A DNA stretch of 64,000 bases, taken from assembly GCA_016713245.1 (NCBI GenBank), contig JADJPM010000004.1, positions 2,418,001 through 2,482,000 of the forward strand. Direction: 5' to 3'. The position numbers were made by a program, and so were the translations under genes. Position 1 is the first letter of the stretch, and every line of letters begins with the position of its first letter. The notes under the pieces were generated by a model that saw nothing but the letters and a program-made list of their open reading frames with translations, was not told the DNA's origin and did no database searches. Shown here piece by piece: positions 35,731-44,343 of this stretch. This stretch comes from Verrucomicrobiaceae bacterium (GTDB lineage: Bacteria > Verrucomicrobiota > Verrucomicrobiia > Verrucomicrobiales > Verrucomicrobiaceae).

Positions 35731-37323
35731 TTAGGCGTCGTCGCGAGTCAGAGCACCATCCACGAGGCGCATGGCTTGGCGGGCATTTTTGCCTTGGAGC
35801 GGCTCCGGCAGGGCAGCATCGGGGAAGCCTTGGTAGCAGACGGGACGCACCCAGCGGTAGATGCTGGCGGTGCCGATGCTGGTGAAGTGGCTGTGGCTGG
35901 CGGCGGGATAGGGGCCGCCATGGTGCATGGAGGGGCAGACTTCGATGCCGGTTGCGAAAGCATTGAAGATGAGACGGCCCACCTTCTTTTCGAGCACGCG
36001 GAGGAGCGGGGCGTAGTCGATGAGGTCCTGCTCGGTGCCGTGAATCATGGCGGTGAGCTGGCCTTCGAGGCTGTTCGCAAAACGGAGCATGTCGTCGAGC
36101 GTGGGGCACTCGGTGATGATGGAGCACGGGCCGAAGACCTCGCGACGCAGTTCTTCATTCGCTTCCAGCACATCGAGCGTGGTGGTGAAAATGCGGCAGG
36201 CAGCCTGCGTGGCCTCGTCTTTGGCTTCAGCCTCAGATTGCCCTGCTAGTTCCAGACCATCAATCGTGCGCCAAACGGCCGTGCCGGCATCGTAGGCCTC
36301 GCAAATGCCGCGATGCAGCATGCTCTGCGGGGCCACTTTGGTGGCGTGCGCGGCGGCATTGCTCACAAACTGCTTCAATTCGGCGCCTTTGAGGCCGAGC
36401 ACGATGGCGGGATTCGTGCAGAACTGGCCGACGCCCATCGTGACGGAGCCGATGTAGCCTTCGGCGATCTTGGAGGCACGCTCCTTCAAAGCGCCGGGCA
36501 AGACGAAAACTGGATTGATCGAGCCCATCTCGGCATACACGGGAATCGGGTGATCACGCTCCGCCGCCGCATCCATCAAAGCGCGGCCACCACGTAGCGA
36601 GCCCGTGAAGCCCACTGCCTGCGTGAGCGGATGCTTGACCAACGCCATGCCGATCTCCGTGCCTTTGCCGTGGAGCAGCGAGAAGCAACCCGCAGGCAAA
36701 CCGACCTTGTGCAAAGCATTCACAACCGCACGGCCGAGCATCTCACAGGTGCCCGGATGCGCCGGATGACCTTTCACCACGACCGGACAACCGGCAGCGA
36801 GAGCACAAACCGTGTCCGTGCCCACCACGCCGATGGCGAAGGGGAAATTCGAAGCCCCAAAGACCACCACCGGGCCGATGGGCATCATCACGCGGCGCAC
36901 ATCCGGCTTCGGCAGCGGTTGGCGATCTGGGATGGCATGATCGATACGGGCATCCGCCCATGAGCCCTCGCGGATCAGCGCCGCGAAGAGCTTGCACTGG
37001 CCGACGGCGCGACCGCGTTCACCGGTGACACGAGCCATCGGCAGGCCCGTCTCCGCATGCGCACGCTCCAGCAGCGGATCTCCCAGCGCCATGATTTCAT
37101 CGGCGATGGCATCGAGCAAAGCGGCCCGCGTTTCGACCGGAGCGAGACGCAGCGCATCAAAGGCCCCCTCGGCGGCCGAAAGGGCCTCGTCGGCTTCCGC
37201 GACCGTGGCATCGGCGTAGGCTGGCTCCAGCTTCGCCGAGGTGGCAGGATTGACGCCGTGATAAAAGTGTCCGTGAGGGGCAGATTCGCGTCCTGCGATA
37301 AGGTGGGAGCCAGTGAGAGTCAT
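35731..37323 (-). CDS. NADP-dependent aldehyde dehydrogenase, ketoglutarate-semialdehyde type
   Basis: The 530 residues follow the ALDH superfamily: IGPVVVFGASNFPFAIGVVG, GCPVVVKGHPAHPGT, the catalytic glutamate in VYAEMGSINPVF (about 263) and the catalytic cysteine in GVGQFCTNPAIVLG (about 300). Residue composition resembles alpha-ketoglutaric semialdehyde dehydrogenases of sugar-acid catabolism, but this is a family guess. The start was set at MTLTGSHLIAG, where homologues begin. Confidence 0.88.
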   Translation of the reverse strand: MTLTGSHLIAGRESAPHGHFYHGVNPATSAKLEPAYADATVAEADEALSAAEGAFDALRLAPVETRAALLDAIADEIMALGDPLLERAHAETGLPMARVTGERGRAVGQCKLFAALIREGSWADARIDHAIPDRQPLPKPDVRRVMMPIGPVVVFGASNFPFAIGVVGTDTVCALAAGCPVVVKGHPAHPGTCEMLGRAVVNALHKVGLPAGCFSLLHGKGTEIGMALVKHPLTQAVGFTGSLRGGRALMDAAAERDHPIPVYAEMGSINPVFVLPGALKERASKIAEGYIGSVTMGVGQFCTNPAIVLGLKGAELKQFVSNAAAHATKVAPQSMLHRGICEAYDAGTAVWRTIDGLELAGQSEAEAKDEATQAACRIFTTTLDVLEANEELRREVFGPCSIITECPTLDDMLRFANSLEGQLTAMIHGTEQDLIDYAPLLRVLEKKVGRLIFNAFATGIEVCPSMHHGGPYPAASHSHFTSIGTASIYRWVRPVCYQGFPDAALPEPLQGKNARQAMRLVDGALTRDDA

Positions 37324-37454
37324 GGTGGTGGGGAAAGGAGGTGCAGCCTCTAGCACGGAGACGAGCTTGGGCAAGGAGTCCTGCCAACTCGCCGACCTTT
37401 GCAGGCCACGAGGAAGCCTTCTTGACCTCCCGTGGACTTCCTGCCTATTCCCCC

Positions 37455-38174
37455 ATGCTTTTGCGCCTTCTCCTTCTCACCCTGCTCACCACCTCACTGC
37501 ACGCCCAGACGGATGCCAAGACCCAGCTCGCCGAGGCGCAAAAGATGCTCAAGGAGACCTCGCCGGGTATTTTTGACCTCAACGGCATCCAAATCACTGC
37601 CGCCACGCGGGAGGTGCGCATCCCCTGCTCTGTCCTGCATCAAAAACTGCCCATCGAATACGCTCTCTGCCACGAGGCGGGCGAAAAAGTGCATGAAACC
37701 ATCCTGCAGACGGCCGTGCGCCCAATCCAGGTGCAACTCGCCCTGCTCCTCGCCAATTATCAACCGAGCACCCAGGGCATCCTCGAAAAGCTCGATCCCA
37801 ACGAGGAGCGCCCTTATTCAGACAAAGACATCGCGCCGCCCACACCCGGTGCCAATCGACTCGCCATCCACTGCGAGTGGAAAGAGGCCGACAAGCTCAA
37901 GAAGGTCCCGTTGTCCGATTTCATCCAGGACAGCGACACGAGGAAAACACCGCCCGACCTCGGCACCTGGATCTTTAACGGCAGTCTCATCGACAAAGAC
38001 GGCTTCAACGCAGAAATCACCGGCTCCATCATCTCCACCTATGTGGATCGCCTCGCCGTCATCAATTCCTCCGCCAAGGGCAATCACCGCGATGATCTGT
38101 GGATCAGCATGCCTTCAAATATTCCCGCTGAAGAGACCGCCGTGACGCTCATCATCACGCCCGCGAAGGAATGA
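37455..38174 (+). CDS. YdjY-like exported protein
   Basis: The signal peptide MLLRLLLLTLLTTSLHAQ is followed by a 220-residue domain with DLNGIQITAATREVRIPCSV, PIEYALCHEAGEKVHETIL, VQLALLLANYQPSTQG and PPDLGTWIFNGSLIDKDGFN, matching YdjY-domain proteins of planctomycetes and relatives. No enzymatic function is known. It is divergent from the aldehyde dehydrogenase. Confidence 0.7.
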   Translation: MLLRLLLLTLLTTSLHAQTDAKTQLAEAQKMLKETSPGIFDLNGIQITAATREVRIPCSVLHQKLPIEYALCHEAGEKVHETILQTAVRPIQVQLALLLANYQPSTQGILEKLDPNEERPYSDKDIAPPTPGANRLAIHCEWKEADKLKKVPLSDFIQDSDTRKTPPDLGTWIFNGSLIDKDGFNAEITGSIISTYVDRLAVINSSAKGNHRDDLWISMPSNIPAEETAVTLIITPAKE

Positions 38175-38261
38175 GAGCGCGATAAAGCGATCTCGGATTG
38201 GCTGGTTTTTGAACCCTTCCCGCGCCTCGGGCGTCGGAATCATCAACAACCATGCAAGACC

Positions 38262-39533
38262 ATGAAAACGCCCTCTTTGGTCATCGTCTCCGCCGTTCGG
38301 ACGCCCTTTTCTCGCGCTGGAACGGACCTCGCCCACCTCGATGCGGTTGAACTCGGCCGCCATGCCGTCAGTTCGCTGCTCACCCGCACCGGGATTGACC
38401 CCATGCTCGTGGATGAAACCATCCTCGGCTGCGTCGGCCAACCACCAGATGCAATGAACATCGCCCGCGTCATCGCTTTGCGTGCCGGCCTTCCCGAATC
38501 GAAGCCCGCGATGACCGTGCATCGCAACTGCGCCTCCGGCTTGGAGGCACTCACGCTCGCCCACGCCAAGATGTGCGCCGGACAAGGCGAGGTCTTCATC
38601 GTCGGCGGCACCGAAAGCATGAGCCAGATGCCGTTTTACTTTTCGAAGCCCGCCGTGGCCAAGTTTGCCGCGATGAGTCGCGCTCGTGACTTCAAAGGTC
38701 GTGCCATGGCCGCCATGCATTTTCGCCCGGCCGACTTCGCCCCGGTCATCGGACTGAAATTGGGGCTTACCGATCCCGTTTGTGCGCTGAACATGGGCCA
38801 GACGGCGGAGGTGCTCGCTCGAGAGTTTGGCATCTCCCGAGAGGTTCAGGATGCCTTTGCCATGCGCAGCCATCTGCGTGCCACGCAAGCAAATCATCTG
38901 CTGAATCAGGAAATCGCGCCGGTGCTGGGAAAACACCTCGTCTCGACCGACAACGGCATCCGCGCCGATTCCAGCCTCGACAAGCTGGCGAAGCTCAAAC
39001 CGCTTTTCGATTCGCTCACCGGCACTGTGACCGCCGGAAATGCCTCGCAAGTCACCGATGGAGCCGTCGCGCTGCTCGTCGCCAGCGAGGAAGCCGCCGC
39101 CGCGCATGGCTGGAAGCCCCCCGGCAGGCTCGTCAGCTATGCCGCCACCGGTTGTGATCCGATGCGCATGGGACTGGGTCCTGTGCGAGCTATCGATGCC
39201 GCCTTGCATCGTGCAGGATGGAGATTGGCCGATGCCGATGTCATCGAAATCAATGAAGCCTTCGCCGCGCAGGTGCTCGCCGTGATGAAATGCCTCGCCG
39301 ATCCCGCCAGCGCTCGCCGCGCCGGTTTGGAGGCGGCTTTAGGAGAGATCGATCCCGCCAAAGTGAATGCCTGTGGCGGAGCCATCGCCCTCGGACATCC
39401 CGTCGGTGCCAGCGGAGCCCGTCTCGTGCAGACCGCCCTCCACCAACTGCATGCCACCGATGCCCGCAAAGCCATCGTCAGCCTCTGCATCGGCGGCGGC
39501 CAGGGCATGGCGGCTTGTTTGGAGGCATTTTGA
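38262..39533 (+). CDS. Thiolase (acetyl-CoA C-acyltransferase, FadA-like)
   Basis: The 423-residue protein has the thiolase triad: nucleophile Cys90 in HRNCASGLEAL, His about 379 in GHPVGASGARL and the C-terminal Cys409 in SLCIGGGQGM. Overall FadA-type sequence, such as SAVRTPFSRAG and VFIVGGTESMSQMPF, suggests beta-oxidation or acetoacetyl-CoA turnover. No other fatty-acid genes are adjacent. The chosen ATG is the only one in this frame near the conserved N-terminus. Confidence 0.92.
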   Translation: MKTPSLVIVSAVRTPFSRAGTDLAHLDAVELGRHAVSSLLTRTGIDPMLVDETILGCVGQPPDAMNIARVIALRAGLPESKPAMTVHRNCASGLEALTLAHAKMCAGQGEVFIVGGTESMSQMPFYFSKPAVAKFAAMSRARDFKGRAMAAMHFRPADFAPVIGLKLGLTDPVCALNMGQTAEVLAREFGISREVQDAFAMRSHLRATQANHLLNQEIAPVLGKHLVSTDNGIRADSSLDKLAKLKPLFDSLTGTVTAGNASQVTDGAVALLVASEEAAAAHGWKPPGRLVSYAATGCDPMRMGLGPVRAIDAALHRAGWRLADADVIEINEAFAAQVLAVMKCLADPASARRAGLEAALGEIDPAKVNACGGAIALGHPVGASGARLVQTALHQLHATDARKAIVSLCIGGGQGMAACLEAF

Positions 39534-39589
39534 GGCTGTTTCGTGCTCAGGCTGAGGTTCGCAGTTGAGCGAGCGGTATCTTCGGGTAA

Positions 39590-40159
39590 ATGCCGCGCAT
39601 GGTTCTTCCCATTGTCCGCCATCCCGAGCCCATTCTTCGTGCCAAATGCCGCCCCGTGACGCAGGTCACGCCCGAGATCCGTCAACTCGCGGCGGATATG
39701 CTCGAAACCATGCGTGAGGCCAATGGCATCGGCTTGGCCGCACCGCAGATCGCTCAGGATGTGCAGCTCGCCGTCATTGATTGTGCGCATAACCCAGACT
39801 CCATTTCGTATTTCAAAGTCAACGGACAGCCAGCCGAGATGGTGAAGCACATGCCCGTCGTCTTTTTGAATCCCCAGCTCCAGCTCGGCAACGCCAAAGA
39901 AACCGGCGAAGAAGGCTGCCTGAGCTTCCCCGGCCTCCGCGGTGACATCCGCCGCTCTGAAGCCATCACCGTCACCTTCATGAACCTCAAGGGCGAGACC
40001 GAGACATGGGAGACCGATGGACTCCTCGCCCGTGCCTTCCAACACGAGATCGATCACCTCAACGGTGTGCTCTTCATCGACCGCATGTCCGCCGCCGCCA
40101 AAGTCGGCCTCAAGCGCAAGCTGGCCCGTCTCATGGCCGAGTGGGAAGAGGAGGATTAA
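39590..40159 (+). CDS. def: Peptide deformylase
   Basis: All three metal-site motifs are present in 189 residues: GIGLAAPQ (46-53), EEGCLSFPG with Cys110, and HEIDHLNG with His152, Glu153 and His156. It removes the N-formyl group of nascent proteins. An alternative ATG three codons downstream is possible. It stands alone, followed by a tandem-repeat spacer. Confidence 0.96.
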   Translation: MPRMVLPIVRHPEPILRAKCRPVTQVTPEIRQLAADMLETMREANGIGLAAPQIAQDVQLAVIDCAHNPDSISYFKVNGQPAEMVKHMPVVFLNPQLQLGNAKETGEEGCLSFPGLRGDIRRSEAITVTFMNLKGETETWETDGLLARAFQHEIDHLNGVLFIDRMSAAAKVGLKRKLARLMAEWEEED

Positions 40160-40173
40160 TCCGCGTCTCTGCT

Positions 40174-40382
40174 GTCGTGGAAGACGTCCGTTTTCCCTTC
40201 CCTCTCGGCAGGCTGACGCCAGCCGCTACGATCACGCCCAAAGCCACCGCAGAGTCGTAGCGGAAAACGTGAGTTTTCCCTCCTCGCTCGGCAGGCTCAC
40301 GCCAGCCGCTACGATCACGAACAAGGCCATCGTTGAGTCGTAGCAGAAAACGTGAGTTTTCCATCCCCGCTCGACAGGCTCA
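40174..40382. repeat. Three tandem copies of an ~80-base palindromic element
   Basis: Copies start at 40174, 40254 and 40337 (the last truncated) at periods of 80 and 83 bases. Each reads GTCGTAGC...GAAAACGTGAGTTTTC...GGCAGGCTCACGCCAGCCGCTAC, with an internal GGAAAACgtgaGTTTTCC hairpin and reverse-complementary ends (GTAGCGG/CCGCTAC). They fill the 220 bases between def and the leftward hydrolase gene; the last copy overlaps that gene's stop codon. Confidence 0.85.
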
Positions 40383-41339
40383 TTTCTTCCCGGGAATCTC
40401 CGGCTTGGGCCAAGCTTCCCCGCCCTGCTCGATCCAGGCTTTTTCGATTTGGGCTGGAATGAAATTCCCGGCGTAGTGGGCGATGGGTTCGTTCTTCTTC
40501 AACGTGGCCATGATGGTGGGAACGGCGGCTTCGATGTCTTTCGCCGATTGGCCGCTGAACTTTTTCACCTCAGCCACCAGCGCTTTGAAGTAGCTCTGCT
40601 GGTTCTCCAGCATCTCCGGACCACCCCGCGGGCCGTGGCCGGGGCACACAATCTGCGCTCCGAGCTTCTTCACGGCTTCCAGCGTCTCGATCCATTCACC
40701 GATGTTGCCATCGCCAGTGAAATTGTAGGGGCCATTCACGCAGGCATCGCCGGTGAAGAGGATTTTTTCCTTCGGCAGCCAGGCCCAGCCATCGCCATGC
40801 GTGTGGGCGGTGCCAAAGTGAAGCAACTCCACGCGGTGCTTTCCATCGTCAAAGATGAGCTCGTTGCGATACAGCAGGGTGGGAGCCTTCAGCTTGCTGC
40901 TTTGAAGGTCCTTGCGGTTCTTGGCCGCCTCCTCCCAGCGACCGGGTTTGTCGCCGAAGAGGCCGGTTTCGTATTTCTTCATCTCGGCAAGTGCGCCTTC
41001 ATGCGCCACGGGCGTGGCCCCCTTCTCCAGCCAGACCTGATTGCCGTAGGCGTGGTCACCGTGGTGATGGGTATCAAAGGCAAAACGCACCGGCTTGTCC
41101 GTGATCGCCTCGATCTTCGGGATGATCACGCGGGCACCGGACGGGAAATTCGCGTCGATGACGAGCACGTAGTCTTCAAAGACGACCCAGCCGTTGTTGC
41201 AGTGACCGGAGGGGCGAACCTCTCCATCGTGGAAATAGATATCCTCGGCCACCTTCTCCACGACATTGACCTCCGCGTGACAGGTCAAAGCGGCAAAACT
41301 CAGGGCGGCGACGACAGGAAAGAGAACAGGGAATTTCAT
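40380..41339 (-). CDS. MBL-fold metallo-hydrolase, exported
   Basis: A signal peptide (MKFPVLFPVVAALSFAALTC) precedes a metallo-beta-lactamase fold: AFDTHHHGDHAYGNQ (about 88-98), FGTAHTHGDGWAWL, LFTGDACVNGP and IVCPGHGPRGGPEM supply the metal ligands. It is the class of quinoprotein relay/periplasmic MBL hydrolases; the substrate is unknown. The ATG was placed at the start of the signal. Its 3' end lies in the tandem-repeat array. Confidence 0.85.
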   Translation of the reverse strand: MKFPVLFPVVAALSFAALTCHAEVNVVEKVAEDIYFHDGEVRPSGHCNNGWVVFEDYVLVIDANFPSGARVIIPKIEAITDKPVRFAFDTHHHGDHAYGNQVWLEKGATPVAHEGALAEMKKYETGLFGDKPGRWEEAAKNRKDLQSSKLKAPTLLYRNELIFDDGKHRVELLHFGTAHTHGDGWAWLPKEKILFTGDACVNGPYNFTGDGNIGEWIETLEAVKKLGAQIVCPGHGPRGGPEMLENQQSYFKALVAEVKKFSGQSAKDIEAAVPTIMATLKKNEPIAHYAGNFIPAQIEKAWIEQGGEAWPKPEIPGKK

Positions 41340-41384
41340 AAAGCGGCCGAGTTTGTGAAAAAACGCGGCCTTTGGCAAGCCCGC

Positions 41385-42155
41385 TTACTTCAAGAGACGT
41401 GCCGCACTCACCTCGCCGTTCTCACCAGCGGTGAAGACGCAGCGCTTGCCTTTGACCTCGTGCACAATGACCAGCGTCTTGTTCCAGCCGGGCGTCGGAT
41501 CGGCTCCAAGCCAGGGTGGATTGGCAATAAACTGCGCCCCAGGCTCGGCGAGCAGGTTCTTCACGCGTTCCGTCACATCCGCAAAATGTGTGCCCGAGCC
41601 ATAAACCGCCGAAACGACCTTCACCGGCATCTTCTCAGGCTCCGGCGCGGGTTTTCCATTCGGCAGCAATTTGATAAACGAAGCCTCGCCAATGCCCAGC
41701 GAGAGCGAATCGGTGTTCCAGAGGTTTTCGAACTTCGCCAGATCGCAGACGCCAGTCATCTCGATGAGATCCCCCTTTCGCAGCGTGGCCAGCTTCGGCA
41801 GCATGTCCTTGTCCTTCCAGGCTCCGGCAAAGACGCGGATGGCATAGCCTTCATCCGCCGGAAGATGAGACCACACGGTGAATCGTTCCCAGTAATCAAC
41901 GCCATGCACCTTAAAGCGCAGTCGCATCGGCCGCTTCGCCTCAACGAGCTTCTTTTTGAGCAATCCATTCGCCACCTCCTTCTGCGCTGCGGACCAGTCG
42001 CGAGCCATCTCAGGTTCGAGGTCCTTCGGGATGACCGCCAGCACGTCCCGGTAGCTGCGGATGGGCTTCGGCTGCTTTTTGCCCTCGCGTGGGGGCTCGG
42101 CACTGTGGAGGGAAAGGCTGGTGAAAACGGCGAGGATGAAAAGAAGCAGTTTCAT
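41385..42155 (-). CDS. Exported hypothetical protein
   Basis: A 256-residue product with signal peptide (MKLLLFILAVFTSLSLHSA) and two halves: an N-terminal region with RFKVHGVDYWERFTVWSHLP and IRVFAGAWKDKDMLPKLA, and a C-terminal domain with VKVVSAVYGSGTHFADVTERVKNLL of a type found in other exported planctomycete/verrucomicrobial proteins. Function unknown. It is 45 bases upstream of the MBL-fold gene on the same strand, so the two may be co-transcribed. Confidence 0.7.
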   Translation of the reverse strand: MKLLLFILAVFTSLSLHSAEPPREGKKQPKPIRSYRDVLAVIPKDLEPEMARDWSAAQKEVANGLLKKKLVEAKRPMRLRFKVHGVDYWERFTVWSHLPADEGYAIRVFAGAWKDKDMLPKLATLRKGDLIEMTGVCDLAKFENLWNTDSLSLGIGEASFIKLLPNGKPAPEPEKMPVKVVSAVYGSGTHFADVTERVKNLLAEPGAQFIANPPWLGADPTPGWNKTLVIVHEVKGKRCVFTAGENGEVSAARLLK

Positions 42156-42228
42156 GTGTTTGCCCGCAGCCTACTCTGATCCCCTTCCCGGCCACAAGCG
42201 CCTTTCACAACCTTTGCCCACTCTCCCC

Positions 42229-42990
42229 ATGACCACCCGCCTCACCTGCACCGCCCTCCTCTGCCTCGCCAGCTTCGCTATCGCTGCCGATAATCCGAAG
42301 CTGCCGCGAGTCCCATCCAAACCCATTGCCGTGAAGAAGGAACTGCTCTTTGAAGATGACTTCTCCGCCAGCACACCCGCGAAGCCCTGGCACCGAGTGG
42401 TCGAGACCTTCACCTTTGAAAACGGCGAACTGAAGGGCACCCAGACACGTGAGACAGACTCGACCGCCCCCGATGGCAAAGTCATCAAAGCGCACGCCGC
42501 CGTGCACGGCCTCGAAATCCCCACACAGGACAGCGTCGTGGAATGCCGCATCAAGTTTGACGGGGCCACCATGATCGATGTGGAGTTCGATGACCGCCAG
42601 TTTGCTGGCAGCCACTACGGCCATCTTTGCCGTGCCCAGGTGCGCCTGAACGGCGTCACGATCATCGACGAGAAGGACGGCAACATGCGCAGCGACATCT
42701 ACGACATGAAAAAGGACCCGGCGAAGAAAGCGGAGGTCGCCAAGCTGCTCGCTGGCCGTCAGGTGACCTACCCGGTAAAGCTCGAAACCGGCAAGTGGTA
42801 TGCCCTCGTGGTCGAAACGGTGGGTGATGAGATGCGTGTCAGCCTGGATGGCAAAGGCGTGGCTTGGCTGAAGTCCTCCGGCATTGCCCACACCACCAAA
42901 TCGAAGATCGAACTCGGTGTGGCGGGCAAAACAGGCAGCTTTGACGATGTGAAAGTTTGGAACGCCGCCCCGGCCAAACCCAAGAAGTAA
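42229..42990 (+). CDS. DUF1080-like exported protein
   Basis: The signal peptide (MTTRLTCTALLCLASFAIAA) is followed by 230 residues with LLFEDDFSASTPAKPWHR, VECRIKFDGATMIDVEFDDR, LETGKWYALVVETVGDEMRV and IELGVAGKTGSFDDVKVWNA, the jelly-roll (concanavalin-like) pattern related to DUF1080/LamG domains. The role is unknown; a second DUF1080-type protein is at 29796-30620. The ATG is chosen by signal peptide. Confidence 0.75.
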   Translation: MTTRLTCTALLCLASFAIAADNPKLPRVPSKPIAVKKELLFEDDFSASTPAKPWHRVVETFTFENGELKGTQTRETDSTAPDGKVIKAHAAVHGLEIPTQDSVVECRIKFDGATMIDVEFDDRQFAGSHYGHLCRAQVRLNGVTIIDEKDGNMRSDIYDMKKDPAKKAEVAKLLAGRQVTYPVKLETGKWYALVVETVGDEMRVSLDGKGVAWLKSSGIAHTTKSKIELGVAGKTGSFDDVKVWNAAPAKPKK

Positions 42991-43000
42991 GCTTCGAGCC

Positions 43001-43035
43001 AAAAAAACCGGACGCCCGCTTTCGCAGGCGTCCGG
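43001..43035 (-). terminator. Rho-independent terminator of the rhodanese gene
   Basis: Read leftward, CCGGACGCC and GGCGTCCGG form a 9-bp GC-rich stem around CTTTCGC-type loop bases, and a run of seven T residues follows directly. It lies 24 bases past the rhodanese stop. Confidence 0.85.
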
Positions 43036-43058
43036 TGTGAGGGAAACGCGGAAGTGAA

Positions 43059-43436
43059 TTACTTCTCGGTGGCTTCACCGGCCTGGAGCCAGCCGGAGAT
43101 ACCTGCGGAGAGGTGCTTCACATTCGTGTAGCCGAGTTCAGCAGCCTTGTTGGCAGCAGCTTTATAGGCGCTGCAGGAAGGACCACCGCAATAGGCGACG
43201 ACGAGAGCGCCTTTGTCAGCTGGGAGCTTGGAGGCGAGATCAGCCTTCGCTTCGGCGAAGTTGACGGCACCGGGAACGTGGCCCTTCGAGTAGGAGGCAG
43301 CGCCGTTGACGTCAATGACGGTGACTTTCTTGTCGGCGATGGCCTGCTTGAGATCGGCGATGCTGATGTCCGGGAATTCAGCGGCCATGGCGGCGGTGGC
43401 GAACAAGGCGAGGACGAGAGTGAGGAGTTTCTTCAT
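43059..43436 (-). CDS. Exported single-domain rhodanese-like protein
   Basis: The 125 residues have a signal peptide (KKLLTLVLALFATAAMAA) and one rhodanese domain with VIDVNGAASYSKGHVPGAVNF and the active-site loop YCGGPSCSAYK (Cys83). Periplasmic sulfurtransferases of this size exist in many bacteria. A clear terminator follows it. It is divergent from sufT with a 345-base spacer between. Confidence 0.9.
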   Translation of the reverse strand: MKKLLTLVLALFATAAMAAEFPDISIADLKQAIADKKVTVIDVNGAASYSKGHVPGAVNFAEAKADLASKLPADKGALVVAYCGGPSCSAYKAAANKAAELGYTNVKHLSAGISGWLQAGEATEK

Positions 43437-43781
43437 GGTTTGGTATGATTGGGTTTATGGGTTCGTGTGTGTTGGTGCGAAGGGACTGTCGCACTGGCAG
43501 TGGCTCCGTTTTCCGGAGCAAATTCATCGAGGAAGGCTGGCGGGATCAAATCGCACGCTGTTCAGACGCAGCCACGCGATAGTTATTCCCACAGGATGAA
43601 AAAAACTCCGGGTGGGGTGGCTGGCGTGGAATTGCATGGGCTGTTTCATGCAGGAGTGACTGCGCCATTTATTACGCCGGGAACGCGCCTTGGTTTCAAG
43701 ACATTTTTTTGAGGCAAACCGGATCAATCCATTGTAACTGCCCCGCCCTCCCCTCAAAAAACGCGCCCTTCCCCAGCTCCC
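43437..43781. other. 345-base spacer between divergent rhodanese and sufT genes
   Basis: No RNA gene or repeat was recognised. It should hold the two divergent promoters. A short frame at 43596-43712 (MKKTPGGVAGVELHG...) has no supporting ribosome-binding site and no family resemblance and is not called as a gene. Confidence 0.5.
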
Positions 43782-44339
43782 ATGCATTCCTCCCTTGAAC
43801 TCAAACGCGAAGTCGATGCCATTCAGATCCCCAGTGGGGACAGCATCAAACTCCCGCTTGGGATGAAGGTCATCATCACCCAGTCCCTCGGTGGCACCTA
43901 CACCGTCGCCACCGACTTCGGCCTCGCCCGCATCCAGGCCGGTGACGCCGACGCCCTCGGCATCGACCCCGCGGCGGACAAAAAGGCCGAGCAGAGCACT
44001 TCTTCCAACGTCCCCACCGACGTCAGCGACCTCGAAGGCCAGGTCTGGAACCAGCTCAAAAACGTCTATGACCCCGAAATCCCGGTCAACATCGTCGATC
44101 TCGGCCTCGTGTATGACTGCAAGGTCGAAGCCGATGCCGAAGGCAAAAACAAAGCCATCGTCAAAATGACCCTCACCGCCCCCGGCTGCGGCATGGGCCC
44201 CACCATCGCCGCCGATGCCCAGAGCCGCATCATGACCATCGAGGAGATGGACGACGCCGCCGTCGAGCTCTGCTGGGACCCGCCGTGGAACAAAGACATG
44301 ATCTCCATCGAGGGCAAAATGAAGCTCGGCATGATCTGA
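43782..44339 (+). CDS. sufT: SufT/DUF59-family iron-sulfur assembly protein
   Basis: The 185 residues comprise an N-terminal ~85-residue SufT-specific part (IPSGDSIKLPLGMKVIITQS, ATDFGLARIQ) and a C-terminal DUF59/MIP18 domain with DPEIPVNIVDLGLVYDCKV (97-115), TAPGCGMGP with Cys136, and VELCWDPPWNKDMIS. SufT-type proteins act in Fe-S cluster maturation. No other suf genes are visible. The downstream gene converges, with 4 bases between the two stops. Confidence 0.9.
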   Translation: MHSSLELKREVDAIQIPSGDSIKLPLGMKVIITQSLGGTYTVATDFGLARIQAGDADALGIDPAADKKAEQSTSSNVPTDVSDLEGQVWNQLKNVYDPEIPVNIVDLGLVYDCKVEADAEGKNKAIVKMTLTAPGCGMGPTIAADAQSRIMTIEEMDDAAVELCWDPPWNKDMISIEGKMKLGMI

Positions 44340-44343
44340 GAGA

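Noticed and set aside
40449..42179. Long rightward frame (576 codons) opposite the MBL-fold and exported protein genes
   Set aside because: It runs antisense to two genes with signal peptides and family motifs, and its translation shows no domain. Long antisense frames are expected in GC-rich coding DNA.
43596..43712. Short frame in the rhodanese-sufT spacer
   Set aside because: 38 codons, no ribosome-binding site, no homology visible; consistent with chance.
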